A stretch of 64,000 bases of DNA from Oceanisphaera sp. IT1-181 (GCF_033807535.1 NZ_CP136856.1:2599001-2663000); one strand, 5' to 3'; positions 53,202-62,056 are shown, counted from the first letter of the stretch. Translations and numbers: made by a program. Notes: a model not told the origin generated them from the sequence alone.

Positions 53202-54005
53202 ATGCATCCGATGCTGAATATCGCGATACGCGCTGCGCGTAACGCTGGTCAAGTTATCGTCAAAGGTTTTGCCAATCCTGATAACATCGAAACTCGTCAA
53301 AAAGGCCAGAACGATTTTGTTACCAATGTCGATTTAGACGCAGAAAACGCCGTCGTTAATACCATCCGTAAGTCTTATCCGGAGCACACCATTATTGGTG
53401 AAGAATGTGGTGAACTAACCGGCAGCAACCCTGATTATCAGTGGGTTGTTGACGCACTTGATGGCACTACCAACTTCATGCATGGTATTCCTCACTTTGC
53501 CGTATCCATTGCGCTACGTGTAAAAGGCCGCACCGAACAAGCCGTAGTTTACGATCCAATTCGTGATGAGCTATTCACCGCCAGCCGCGGTGCCGGTGCT
53601 CAGTTGAACGGTTATCGTATTCGTACTGGTAAGGCAAAAGACTTAGCCAACACAGTACTGGCCACCGGTTTTCCTTCTAAGCAAAAACACCACGCCGATG
53701 CCTATTTAGGTATGTTTAAAGACCTGTTCGTACAGTGCTCTGATATTCGCCGTGCCGGTGCTCCTAGCTTAGATTTGGTGTACGTAGCCGCAGGCCGTGC
53801 AGACGGTTACTGGGAACTGGGCTTAAAGCCGTGGGACTTTGCTGCAGGCAGCCTGATTGCTCGTGAAGCCGGTGCCATTGTGACCGACTTTGTGGGTGGC
53901 CATAACTTTGAGCGCAGCGGTAACCTAGTGTGTGCGAACCCTAAGGTATTAAAAGTCATGCTCTCTACCATTCGAGAGCACCTGCCTGAGTCATTGTCTA
54001 ACTAA
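53202..54005 (+). CDS. suhB: Inositol-1-monophosphatase family protein SuhB
   Basis: Mg2+-dependent inositol monophosphatase that also acts as a Nus-complex factor in rRNA antitermination in E. coli. The start ATG 53202 (MHPMLNIAIRAARNAG) is the family start; the in-frame extension upstream overlaps the promoter. Length is 267 residues. Metal-binding motifs are IGEECG (E67), VDALDGTTNF (D84, D87; most homologues have Pro at the Ala position) and WELGLKPWDFAAG. A strong terminator follows. Confidence 0.96.
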   Translation: MHPMLNIAIRAARNAGQVIVKGFANPDNIETRQKGQNDFVTNVDLDAENAVVNTIRKSYPEHTIIGEECGELTGSNPDYQWVVDALDGTTNFMHGIPHFAVSIALRVKGRTEQAVVYDPIRDELFTASRGAGAQLNGYRIRTGKAKDLANTVLATGFPSKQKHHADAYLGMFKDLFVQCSDIRRAGAPSLDLVYVAAGRADGYWELGLKPWDFAAGSLIAREAGAIVTDFVGGHNFERSGNLVCANPKVLKVMLSTIREHLPESLSN

Positions 54006-54045
54006 TTTTAGACAAGGCTTTAGGCCAAGCGCCACGCAAAATGAT

Positions 54046-54079
54046 AAACGCCGCACTCTCAGAGTGCGGCGTTTTTTTA
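54046..54079 (+). terminator. suhB terminator
   Basis: AAACGCCGCACTCT pairs with AGAGTGCGGCGTTT and is followed by T residues, about 40 bases after the suhB stop. The hairpin is perfect. Confidence 0.95.
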
Positions 54080-54186
54080 TGGGTGAAAAACAACGCTTTA
54101 CGTCATACGCCGTACGCTGCCCGTTAAAGCTAAACAGCGACAGCCGCGCCGATATTGAATGTTGAATTTGGAATTGTTATGCGCCC

Positions 54187-54295
54187 TTATTCCGTCTTTG
54201 CGAGTGTAGCGCGGCAATCCATGCTACAGCGGCGCGGTACATAACTATGGATTGCCGCGTCGTTGCACTCCTCGATGACGGATAAACAAGCTATA
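54187..54295. repeat. GGCAATCCATG palindromic repeat, left copy
   Basis: The element begins CCGTCTTTGCGAGTGTAGCG, has an inverted pair GGCAATCCAT / ATGGATTGCC, and ends CTCGATGACGG, which mirrors its start. A second copy lies at 55533-55620 on the other side of the IS110 element. Confidence 0.7.
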
Positions 54296-54386
54296 CGCCT
54301 TACGCTGTGCGCCTTACGTTAAAACAAACACCTGTTTGGCTTTGTCTGTCTTCCTATGCTTTCCCTGTTGGTTATAGACGTATAAT

Positions 54387-54563
54387 CCAACAACCAAAAG
54401 AGAGGGGCTGAGGCTCTATTTGTCTTTAGTCTTTGAAGACTGTTCGCAATGATAGCCGCCCTCTCTTGTTTAAGTAAATTTCGAACAGTTCATTGAGGCC
54501 AAGACCTCGTATTTAGGATTGCTGAAACTGCTTAAGCACCGGTATTTACAACAGGAGAAACCA
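54387..54563 (+). ncRNA. Bridge RNA of the IS110-group element (candidate)
   Basis: A TATAAT at 54381-54386 precedes it. The 5' part folds as stem AAGAGAGGG (54398-54406) with CCCTCTCTT (54459-54467), enclosing a left internal loop, an apical hairpin AGTCTT/AAGACT (54428-54441) and a right internal loop. TTTGTCT in the left loop (54419-54425) equals the left flank; TCGCAATGA in the right loop (54444-54452) is complementary to the right flank. This is the target-binding-loop layout of IS110 bridge RNAs. A second hairpin GAGGCCAAGACCTC follows. The transcript ends are unknown. Confidence 0.8.
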
Positions 54564-54565
54564 GA

Positions 54566-55519
54566 ATGAAAGTGGTTGTAGGTATAGATGTGAGCAAAGA
54601 CTGGTTTGATATTGCTTGGAAAGAAAACGGCCGTATCAAAACTCAACGCTTTGACTCCACTGCTAGTGGAATAAATCAGCTTATAAAGGCCACGCCAGCA
54701 GACGCAATTTACGTGATGGAAGCCACGGGCGTTTATCATGCTCGCTTGGCTGTCATGCTCTTTGAAACCCAGCGTAACGTGGCGGTGATAAACCCGTTAG
54801 TGATTAAACGCTATGGGCAAATGAGGCTGTCTCGCGTTAAAACAGACACCGCTGATGCCAGCTTGATTTTGAGCTACGGCGAAAACGTAGAATTTATGCT
54901 TTGGGAGCCAGAGCCTCACCACTTACAAGAGCTGAAAGTCGCGCAAGGCTGGCTAGATGATCTCACTGAAGACATGACACGCTTGTCTAATCGTGGGCAT
55001 GCACAGAGCTACTTAGTGGTCAGAAGTGCAATGGTAGACAGGCAGTTTTTAAGGCGCAAAGAGCAACTTAAACAGGACATTATTGAGTGCGAAGCGCACT
55101 TGGAAAAACAAGTAAAAAAGCATTTTGCTGAGTTGTATAAGCTACTCAACAGTATTCCCTCAATCGGTAGTAAAACAGCGACTCAGTTGATTATATCTAC
55201 GGGTGGATTTACTAAGTTTATTAGTATTAAACAGCTCAGCGCTTATGTAGGCGTAAGCCCAACGACTTACGAATCAGGCAGCTCTGTTAGAGGGCGAGGT
55301 GGTATAGCCAAAATGGGGCAAGGCCGGCTACGTCAACTCCTGTATCTATGCAGCTGGACAGCCAGAAAATGCAATCCATCCTGCGTGGCTCTGTATGAAC
55401 GACTTCAAGCATTAGGCAAGCCAGCTAAAGTCATTAGCATCGCCATCGCACATAAACTGCTTAGACAAGCATTTGCAGTGGCAACTAAAAAAACAGCCTA
55501 TTCACCAGAATTTGCTTGA
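54566..55519 (+). CDS. IS110-family DEDD transposase (bridge-RNA-guided recombinase)
   Basis: It has 317 residues with an AGGAG ribosome site. The N-terminal RuvC-like domain has VGIDVSKDWFDIAW (first Asp), YVMEATGVYHARLA (Glu) and VKTDTADASLI (DxxD). The C-terminal Transposase_20 domain has LLNSIPSIGSKTATQLIIST, LSAYVGVSPTTYESGSS and GRLRQLLYLCSWTARKCNPS, including the catalytic serine region. The gene appears complete and undamaged, and its stop lies about 11 bases from the inferred right end of the element. Confidence 0.95.
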   Translation: MKVVVGIDVSKDWFDIAWKENGRIKTQRFDSTASGINQLIKATPADAIYVMEATGVYHARLAVMLFETQRNVAVINPLVIKRYGQMRLSRVKTDTADASLILSYGENVEFMLWEPEPHHLQELKVAQGWLDDLTEDMTRLSNRGHAQSYLVVRSAMVDRQFLRRKEQLKQDIIECEAHLEKQVKKHFAELYKLLNSIPSIGSKTATQLIISTGGFTKFISIKQLSAYVGVSPTTYESGSSVRGRGGIAKMGQGRLRQLLYLCSWTARKCNPSCVALYERLQALGKPAKVISIAIAHKLLRQAFAVATKKTAYSPEFA

Positions 55520-55532
55520 AAAAAAGCACAGT

Positions 55533-55625
55533 TCATTGCGAGCGCAGCGCGGCAATCCATGCTACAACAGCGCAGTACATAACCCTGGATTGCCACGTCG
55601 TTGCACTCCTCGGATGACGAAGGTT
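55533..55625. repeat. GGCAATCCATG palindromic repeat, right copy, start trimmed by the IS
   Basis: It reads TCATTGCGAGCGCAGCGCGG, CAATCCATGCTACAACAGCG and then CCTGGATTGCCACGTCGTTG up to CTCGGATGACGA. It matches the copy at 54187-54295 from TTGCGAG onward; the expected CCG start is missing because the IS abuts here. Confidence 0.7.
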
Positions 55626-56005
55626 AGGGTTTGGCTCTGGACTTTTGTAGATGCAAATTTATTCAGCACGGTTTGCCTTAAGGTTTGAATCTAAAACTAT
55701 CCAGCTACGCTGGCCTGCCAAAGTCCTCTTTACCAAAGAGACGGGCAGCTACACTGTTCAAGGATCTTGTGCACAAGCGATATTGCACAGCTAAAGCTGT
55801 GCCTACACTAGTGCAATATGTAAATTTCGGCGGCGCTATCTGTTCCATAAGCAGGTTCCGCTTGCAGCGAAATGCGAGAGCAAGCGTTCTCCTACTAGAA
55901 GCGACTCCTCATTACCCTAATATTATCTTTCCGTGTTTTTCCGTGTATTCCGTGGCAAAAAATCTCTAGTCTTTTGCTTTTGAACTTCACGCTTCATAAA
56001 AAACA
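55626..56005. other. Intergenic repeats downstream of deaD
   Basis: Bases 55650-55755 carry the ATTTATTCAGCACGGTTTG ... GTCCTCTTTACCAAAGAGAC segment shared with the CCTGATTAC MITE interior but without its ends. Bases 55930-55965 are a lone right end of the hairpin family (TCCGTGTTTTTCCGTGTATT, CCGTGGCAAAAAA). No gene is seen. Confidence 0.55.
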
Positions 56006-56039
56006 AAAAGGCCTGTCGATTGCTCGACAGGCCTTTTTT
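56006..56039 (-). terminator. deaD terminator
   Basis: AAAAAGGCCTGTCGA and TCGACAGGCCTTTTT form a perfect stem around TTGC. It lies about 20 bases after the deaD stop on the minus strand and has T runs in both directions. Confidence 0.93.
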
Positions 56040-56059
56040 ATGATGCGATTAAGCGGGGA

Positions 56060-57841
56060 TTAGCCGTTTAAGCGCTCAGTACGACGTGGGCTACGTGGCT
56101 TGCGGTCGTCGTTTGGACGAAAGCTTGCACGACGTGGCATTGGGCCACCTTCGTATTTAGCCAAGTTCAGCGGACGCTGACACACACGTACGTTTTGCAG
56201 TACTTTGTGCACTTCTGCAGTCATGCCTTGTGGCAGGTCAACAGTAGAGAAGTCATCGTGGATTTGGATTTGACCAATAAAGCGTGACTCAAGGTCTGCT
56301 TCGTTAGCAATCGCACCTACCAAATGACCTGGCTTAACACCGTGTACACGACCTACGTCTACGCGGAATGTTTCCATTGCTACTTCGTCACGGCCTGAGC
56401 GTGGTGCACGAGGAGCGCGCTCAGCACGGTCGCTGCGGTCTGAACGCTCGTTGCGGTCACGGCTTTCACGTACTTCTGGGCGACGAGCAGCTTGCGGACG
56501 GTCTTCCATAAACAATGGACGGTCGCCTTGCAGTAAGCGGGCTAAACCAGCGGCTAACTGTGAGCTGTCGATGCCTTCTTCTTCTAAAGACTCAATCATT
56601 TCTACGAACGGTGCCAGAGATTTCTCATCGGCTTCTACACTAACACGCAGGCTAGTTTTGAAACGCTCGGCACGGATCTTGTTGATCTCGTCAGCAGACG
56701 GCATCTGCATTTCTTCGATTGGTTGGCGAGTATGACGCTCAAGGTTGAACAGGCTGCGCTTTTCACGACCCGTAACAAACAAGATTGCATCACCTTCACG
56801 GCCAGCACGACCGGTACGACCGATACGGTGTACGTATGATTCGTTGTCGTGAGGCATGTCGAAGTTCACTACGTGACTGATACGCTCAACGTCCAGACCA
56901 CGTGCAACAACGTCAGTTGCTACCAAGATGTTCAAGCGGCCGTTCTTGAGGCGCTCAATCACTTTTTCACGCAATTTCTGCGGAATATCACCGTGCAAGG
57001 CTTCACAAGCGTGACCTTCGCGGCTCATCATCTCGGCCAGATCTTCAGCGTCTTTACGAGTACGTACGAATACCAGCATGGCATCCATTTTTTCGGTTTC
57101 TACCAAACGGCACAAACCTTCATGTTTGTTCATACCACGTACAAACCAGTAACGCTGTTTGATGCTGGAGTTAGTACGGGTTTTGTTCTCGATGCGCACT
57201 TCTTTAGGGTTGTTCAGGTATTTCTGAGCAACGCGCTGGATAACCGGCGGCATAGTAGCTGAGAACAGAGCAATCTGGCGAGTAGCTGGAGTTTGTTCCA
57301 AAATCCATTCTACATCGTCGATAAAGCCCATGCGCAACATCTCATCGGCCTCATCCAGCACTAATGCTTTCAGATTATCCAATTTCAGAGTGCCACGGCG
57401 CATGTGGTCCATTACGCGACCTGGAGTACCAACCACGATATCAACACCGCGCTTCAATGAGCGAATTTGGGTGTCGTACGCTTGGCCACCATAGATGGAC
57501 ATAATGCGGATGTCTTTGCGGTATTTGGCATAGCCTTCAAACGACTCGGCAACCTGGATAGCCAGCTCACGGGTCGGTGCTAATACCAATACTTGTGGAG
57601 TTGCGTTACCACCGGTAATGGTGCTCAACAGCGGCAGTGCGAATGCAGCAGTTTTACCAGTACCCGTCTGTGCCAAGCCTAAAACGTCACGGCCTTCAAG
57701 CAAAGTAGGAATGGCGGCAGCCTGAATAGCAGAAGGCGTCACATAACCGGCGTCGGTCAGTGCTTGTAAGATTTCAGGAGCCAAACCTAATTCAGTAAAG
57801 GCAGGGGTGTTTTCAGCAAGTACAAGTGTAGAATTTGTCAT
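56060..57841 (-). CDS. deaD: DEAD-box ATP-dependent RNA helicase DeaD (CsdA)
   Basis: Cold-shock RNA helicase for ribosome assembly and mRNA decay. It has 593 residues. The core has the AQTGTGKT motif I (57-64), PTRELA, GTPGR, DEAD (163-166) and SAT (194-196) in the first RecA lobe, and VATDVVARGLDVE and HRIGRTGRAGR in the second. A DbpA-type RNA-binding domain follows at ~490-560 (FRVDVGRVHGVKPGHLVGAI). A basic Arg-rich tail ends the protein, with a DRNERSDRSDRAERAPRAPR linker before the RNA-binding domain. This order is that of DeaD, not RhlE or SrmB. Confidence 0.96.
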   Translation of the reverse strand: MTNSTLVLAENTPAFTELGLAPEILQALTDAGYVTPSAIQAAAIPTLLEGRDVLGLAQTGTGKTAAFALPLLSTITGGNATPQVLVLAPTRELAIQVAESFEGYAKYRKDIRIMSIYGGQAYDTQIRSLKRGVDIVVGTPGRVMDHMRRGTLKLDNLKALVLDEADEMLRMGFIDDVEWILEQTPATRQIALFSATMPPVIQRVAQKYLNNPKEVRIENKTRTNSSIKQRYWFVRGMNKHEGLCRLVETEKMDAMLVFVRTRKDAEDLAEMMSREGHACEALHGDIPQKLREKVIERLKNGRLNILVATDVVARGLDVERISHVVNFDMPHDNESYVHRIGRTGRAGREGDAILFVTGREKRSLFNLERHTRQPIEEMQMPSADEINKIRAERFKTSLRVSVEADEKSLAPFVEMIESLEEEGIDSSQLAAGLARLLQGDRPLFMEDRPQAARRPEVRESRDRNERSDRSDRAERAPRAPRSGRDEVAMETFRVDVGRVHGVKPGHLVGAIANEADLESRFIGQIQIHDDFSTVDLPQGMTAEVHKVLQNVRVCQRPLNLAKYEGGPMPRRASFRPNDDRKPRSPRRTERLNG

Positions 57842-58501
57842 TTAACAGTTCCGAATAAATAGGATTTCGGCGGACTGATACAATAGGGCCAAGGACAACC
57901 TATTCTCACGTGAGTGAGGGTTTCCTTTACAGAGTGTGTTTAACACTAAGATTCACAAGGCTAATCTGGCCATTTTTGTCTCAACACCGCCATGGTAACG
58001 AGCCGACTAATGTCGGTGCGTCTTTCTCATCATGGATGTCGATCTGCCAGACTTGTGTCGTCGCGCCCAAATGGAGGGGACGTGCGCGCCCTTATAATAG
58101 GGAACGCGTCGTTTGGCGCGGACGTGATTTACGTTAACTTCCTGTATAACGTAATATAACCCGCTTCAACGCACATATTATGGCAGCTACATAAACCCAG
58201 GGTCTTAACGAACTCAACTCATGCGCATTAAATCACAGTGTTGAATCGCCATGTAGCATGCCGAATAGGCGGGTTATTACGATATAAAGCACTGTGTTTC
58301 TTGCTTCAACTATCGTGACCCACATCACAAAAGGTCATGCCCAACTGGGCTGAGGGCGCATTCTCTGTTAATTGACAGTGAATGTCCAGCGTTATTTAAA
58401 AAACGTGAGGGGTGAAGCGTAAATAGTGAGGTGTGTAGAACGAAGGGCGTGAGGAGAAAAACCCGAGACAAACTCCAGCCTCTCCCCTCACATCGTCAGT
58501 A
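57842..58501. other. Long upstream region of deaD
   Basis: 660 bases without a convincing gene lie ahead of deaD. E. coli deaD has a long untranslated leader involved in cold-shock control, so part of this may be transcribed. I see a palindrome-like CGTTATACAGGAAG region and TTGAAG near 58170 on the minus strand with TATACA 15 bases further, a weak promoter at best. No repeat-family member is present except short GTGAGGGGTGAAGCGT-type tracts near 58400. Confidence 0.35.
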
Positions 58502-58741
58502 TCATTTTTTAATCTTGCGGGCGATATAGAGCAGCAATGCTGCACCTATGGTCGATATCACCAGTGAACCCACTATACCCGTGGACGTGAGTCCGAGCAG
58601 GCGAAACATAATGGCACCGAAAAAACCGCCCACGACACCCAGCAGAATATTACCCACTACGCCAAAACCGCGGCCTTTCATCATTTGCCCAGCGATCCAA
58701 CCAGCCAGTCCGCCAATAATTAAATTTAAAATAATTCCCAT
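58502..58741 (-). CDS. GlsB/YeaQ/YmgE family small membrane protein
   Basis: Small inner-membrane protein of the transglycosylase-associated family (PF04226), often stress-induced; the function is not established. It has 79 residues with three hydrophobic helices and the family's glycine-rich pattern: GGLAGWIAGQMMKGRGFG and GNILLGVVGGFFGAIMFRLLG. A basic end (ARKIKK) faces the cytoplasm. It has its own short transcription unit between deaD and ydiJ. Confidence 0.93.
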   Translation of the reverse strand: MGIILNLIIGGLAGWIAGQMMKGRGFGVVGNILLGVVGGFFGAIMFRLLGLTSTGIVGSLVISTIGAALLLYIARKIKK

Positions 58742-58829
58742 GTTGTTTCCTTAATTGATTTAGCAGCGCTAGGCGCCCTGCACCCAGCGCCTAGTTGAAT
58801 GAAAAACATCGTCTTTTATTGACCTTCGC

Positions 58830-58925
58830 ACTATGCCGTCATACTGGGCTTGCCCCAGTATCTCGCTGTTAGTTTTAGAACCTAAATAGAGATCCTGACT
58901 TTCGTCAGGATGACGGCAAAAATAA
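58830..58925. repeat. REP-pair element between glsB-type gene and ydiJ
   Basis: GCCGTCATACTGGGCTTGCC with CCAGTATCTCGC is one hairpin, and CCTGACTTTCGTCAGG with ATGACGGC is the second. It is a single inverted REP pair; the order is inverted relative to the arrays at 22-25 kb. Confidence 0.75.
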
Positions 58926-58999
58926 AAACCACGCACTTTGTTAAGCTTGGCGCCGAGCGCTTGGCGCTTGGCGCTATAACTTATTTAAGTAGCCTCAAC

Positions 59000-61900
59000 T
59001 TATTTCAGCAACCTCAACAATGCCTGCACTGGATGTTGAATGCCCTGCCCTTCAATGCGTTTCACCTGTGAACGACAAGAAAAACCGGTGGCCAAACAGC
59101 GATCGTTGGGTCGTTTGCGCAGCGGCTCAGCCCAGCTCATGGTGTATAACTGTTTAGAGCCGTCTAGGTGCTCGCGCTCATGACCATAAGTGCCGGCCAT
59201 GCCGCAACAGCCTACTGGCACCGCTTCCAGCTCGGCGCCCAAGTGCGCAAATATACCCGCCCAATCTTGGTGCGTGGTGGGTTTGGCAGTTTTCTCGGTG
59301 CAGTGGGCAAATAAATACCAAGGCTCGCCAGCTATGTCTCGGGCTGGAAGGGTTGGCAATTGTTGCAACAACCATTCTTGGGGCAATAACACCTCAAAAT
59401 CGCCACGGGCTGGGCCCAAAATTGTTTTATATTCATCGCGATAGCAAAGCACGAGAGACGGATCCACGCCCACCATAGGAATATCAAGGCGTGCCAGATG
59501 ATTTAGGAACTGCGCACTGTCGGCGGCCATATGGGCGAAACGACGTAAAAAGCCTTTTACGTGGGCCGGTTTACCGTTGGGCTTAAAGGGCAACACTACC
59601 GGCTTAAAGCCCAGACGGCGGGCTAACTGCACCAAGTCAAACACCACGTTAGCATCATAAAATGAGGTGAACGGGTCTTGGACGATTAATACCGTCTTGG
59701 CTTTTTGCTCAGGGCTTAAGCGCTCCAGCTCGTTTAAGTCAAAAGGCGTGTTAGCGCCGTCCGCCAATAACTTGGTCAGGCTCGGCTGGCTCACCAAGGG
59801 CATGTCCACCATGCCTAACAGTGAGCTGACACCGGCTTTCACCAGCTTATTGTTCATCAGCGGGTTAATTAAGCCCGGCACTTTAGCCATCCACGGCGTG
59901 TATGACTCCACCATTGATACTAAATAATCCTTTGGCGGGCGCTGATAACGCTGATGATACAGCTGTAAGAAACGGGCACGGAAAGTCGGCACATCCACTT
60001 TGACTGGGCACTGGCTGGAGCAGGCTTTACAAGCCAAGCAACCGTCCATGGCTTCTTTTACTTCATGAGAAAAGTCGTATTCGCCGCGCTGCTTTTGCCA
60101 CGTAAACTTAACGCGCTCTACTAAGCCTTTGACGCTGGTGCGCCCAGTCATAATGGCCGCTTCTTCCGCCATGGGATCGAAGCCCTGAGCCGAAAGTTGG
60201 CGTAGCCATTCACGCACTAATCCGGCGCGACCTTTGGGGGAGTGACGGCGATCTGAGGTGAGCTTCATCGACGGACACATGGGTGAGTTCACATCAAAGT
60301 CGAAGCACAAGCCATTGCCGTTACAATCCATGGCGGGGGTGTAGCTGTCACGCACATGAATGGGGATTTGGCGATCATAAAAGCCTCGCTTGGTGGCATC
60401 CACCGACACTAATTGGTCTAGGCTGTCGAGCGGCGTACAAATCTTGCCCGGGTTTAAGCGGTTGAAAGGGTCAAATGCCGACTTAATACGGCGCAACTCG
60501 GTAAACAACACTTCACCAAAAAAGGTCGGGCTGTATTCAGAACGAAAGCCTTTGCCATGCTCGCCCCACATTAGGCCGCCGTATTTGGCGGTTAAAGCGT
60601 TCACTTTGTCGGATATTTTACGCAGCGTGACTTCTTGTGCGGGATCCGTCATATCGAGCGCTGGCCGTACGTGCAGCACACCCGCATCCACGTGGCCGAA
60701 CATGCCGTATTGCAGCTGGTTCGCATCCAGCAGTGCGCGAAATTCGACGATATAATCCGCCAAGTTTTCTGGTGGTACAGCCGTGTCTTCCACGAAGGCG
60801 ATCGGCTTTTGCCGGCCTTTGGTATTACCCAACAGGCCCACGGCTTTTTTGCGCATGGCATAAATTCGATTGAGTGATGCCAAGTCATCACAGACTTGAT
60901 AGCCGATAATGCCGGCTTCACCGCGCGCCATCAGACCATCAAGCTGGGCACAGAGTGCATCGACCTTTTCACGCTGCGCGTCTGGGTCGTGATCGGCATA
61001 TTCGACCATATTCAGGCCGTCCATCACCTTGCCGGGCACGTCTTGAATCAAGTCGCTTACCGAGTGCCAAATGATGTCTTCGCGCGCTAGCCCCAGCACT
61101 TTAGAGTCGACGGTTTCCACAGAAAGCGCCTTGGCTTCCACCATCAAGGGCGCATTACGCAGTGCCGACAAGAAGCTGTCGTATTTGACGTTGACCAAGG
61201 TGCGATAAGGAGGAATAGGCGTGAGATCCAGCCAAGCTTCGGCGATAAAGGCCAGTGAGCCCTCACTGCCACATAAGATGCGGGTCAAATCTAGGGTATG
61301 GCTGGCCTTATGGTACACATGCTTTAAGTCATAACCGGTTAAGAAGCGGTTAAGTTTAGGAAAACGTTTTTCAATCTCGCCCGCATGCTCGGTTACGCTG
61401 GTATACACACAGCGATACAGCTCACCTTCGCGGCTGTCTTCTTCAAGCTTAGCGTCTAATGCCGCCCCGCTCACCGGGCCGGTTTCGATAATGCTGCCGT
61501 CCACTAAGACTGCGGTAACGCCCAGTATATGATCGGAGGTTTTACCGTACACCAAAGAGCCTTGGCCCGAGGCATCGGTATTGATCATGCCGCCTAAGGT
61601 GGCGCGATTACTGGTGGAGAGATCCGGCGAGAAGAATAAATCATGACCCGCGACCAGCTGATTGAGCTTGTCTTTCACCATGCCGGTTTGCACTCGCGCC
61701 CGTTTGCCAGGCACATCCATGGTGAGCAGCTGATTAAGGTGGCGCGAGCTGTCCACCACTATGGTCTCGGTTAATGACTGGCCGTTAGTGCCGGTGCCGC
61801 CACCCCGGGGGGTAAACTTAATGTCTTGAAACGCCGCTTTAGTGCCCAAGCTAAGCAATAGGCTTAAGTCTTGAACTGAGCGCGGAAACACCACCGCCTG

Positions 61901-62056
61901 CGGTAGCATTTGATAGACGCTGTTGTCGGTGGCCACCGCTAGCCGGCTAGCGTAGCTGCGTTCAATGTCACCGCGAAAGCCGCTTTCGGCTAAGGCATCA
62001 AGAAATTCAAAATAGGTGGGAGTTATCTGCGCTTGCAGATCTATCCTTGGGATCAT
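59000..62056 (-). CDS. ydiJ: YdiJ-type FAD-linked D-2-hydroxyacid dehydrogenase with Fe-S domain
   Basis: Large flavoprotein; E. coli YdiJ oxidises D-2-hydroxyglutarate. The start ATG 62056 (MIPRIDLQAQITPTYFEFLD) has AGGGAA upstream and gives 1018 residues, the E. coli length; a longer frame adds 46 unrelated residues. Domains are a PCMH-type FAD-binding domain (~40-270, FTPRGGGTGTNGQSLT), an FAD-oxidase C domain (~270-560, EHGKGFRSEYSP), a 4Fe-4S ferredoxin domain with CLACKACSSQCPVKVD (~660-675), and a C-terminal CCG-type region (VGCCGMAGTYGHERE). Confidence 0.94.
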   Translation of the reverse strand: MIPRIDLQAQITPTYFEFLDALAESGFRGDIERSYASRLAVATDNSVYQMLPQAVVFPRSVQDLSLLLSLGTKAAFQDIKFTPRGGGTGTNGQSLTETIVVDSSRHLNQLLTMDVPGKRARVQTGMVKDKLNQLVAGHDLFFSPDLSTSNRATLGGMINTDASGQGSLVYGKTSDHILGVTAVLVDGSIIETGPVSGAALDAKLEEDSREGELYRCVYTSVTEHAGEIEKRFPKLNRFLTGYDLKHVYHKASHTLDLTRILCGSEGSLAFIAEAWLDLTPIPPYRTLVNVKYDSFLSALRNAPLMVEAKALSVETVDSKVLGLAREDIIWHSVSDLIQDVPGKVMDGLNMVEYADHDPDAQREKVDALCAQLDGLMARGEAGIIGYQVCDDLASLNRIYAMRKKAVGLLGNTKGRQKPIAFVEDTAVPPENLADYIVEFRALLDANQLQYGMFGHVDAGVLHVRPALDMTDPAQEVTLRKISDKVNALTAKYGGLMWGEHGKGFRSEYSPTFFGEVLFTELRRIKSAFDPFNRLNPGKICTPLDSLDQLVSVDATKRGFYDRQIPIHVRDSYTPAMDCNGNGLCFDFDVNSPMCPSMKLTSDRRHSPKGRAGLVREWLRQLSAQGFDPMAEEAAIMTGRTSVKGLVERVKFTWQKQRGEYDFSHEVKEAMDGCLACKACSSQCPVKVDVPTFRARFLQLYHQRYQRPPKDYLVSMVESYTPWMAKVPGLINPLMNNKLVKAGVSSLLGMVDMPLVSQPSLTKLLADGANTPFDLNELERLSPEQKAKTVLIVQDPFTSFYDANVVFDLVQLARRLGFKPVVLPFKPNGKPAHVKGFLRRFAHMAADSAQFLNHLARLDIPMVGVDPSLVLCYRDEYKTILGPARGDFEVLLPQEWLLQQLPTLPARDIAGEPWYLFAHCTEKTAKPTTHQDWAGIFAHLGAELEAVPVGCCGMAGTYGHEREHLDGSKQLYTMSWAEPLRKRPNDRCLATGFSCRSQVKRIEGQGIQHPVQALLRLLK

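Larger units (their letters stand above)
54350..55530 (+). mobile_element. IS110-group insertion sequence with bridge-RNA leader
   Basis: The element carries one DEDD transposase gene, a ~215-base 5' non-coding region and almost no 3' region, the IS110-group plan; terminal inverted repeats are absent, as expected. Ends are inferred from the guide matches: left flank TTTGTCT then GT (54341-54349), right flank GT then TCATTGCGA (55531-55541), so the element would be 54350-55530 with GT as core. It sits at the edge of a GGCAATCCATG palindromic repeat. The ends could be off by one or two bases. Confidence 0.8.

Noticed and set aside
55516..55521. TTGAAA near the IS110 right end as a -35 box that joins the TATAAT at 54381 in a circular form
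   Set aside because: With the ends inferred from the guide matches, the spacing at the junction would be about 42 bases, far too long.
56849..57262. 137-codon plus-strand frame opposite deaD
   Set aside because: Antisense to the helicase core; the residues mirror conserved helicase motifs and no independent family is visible.
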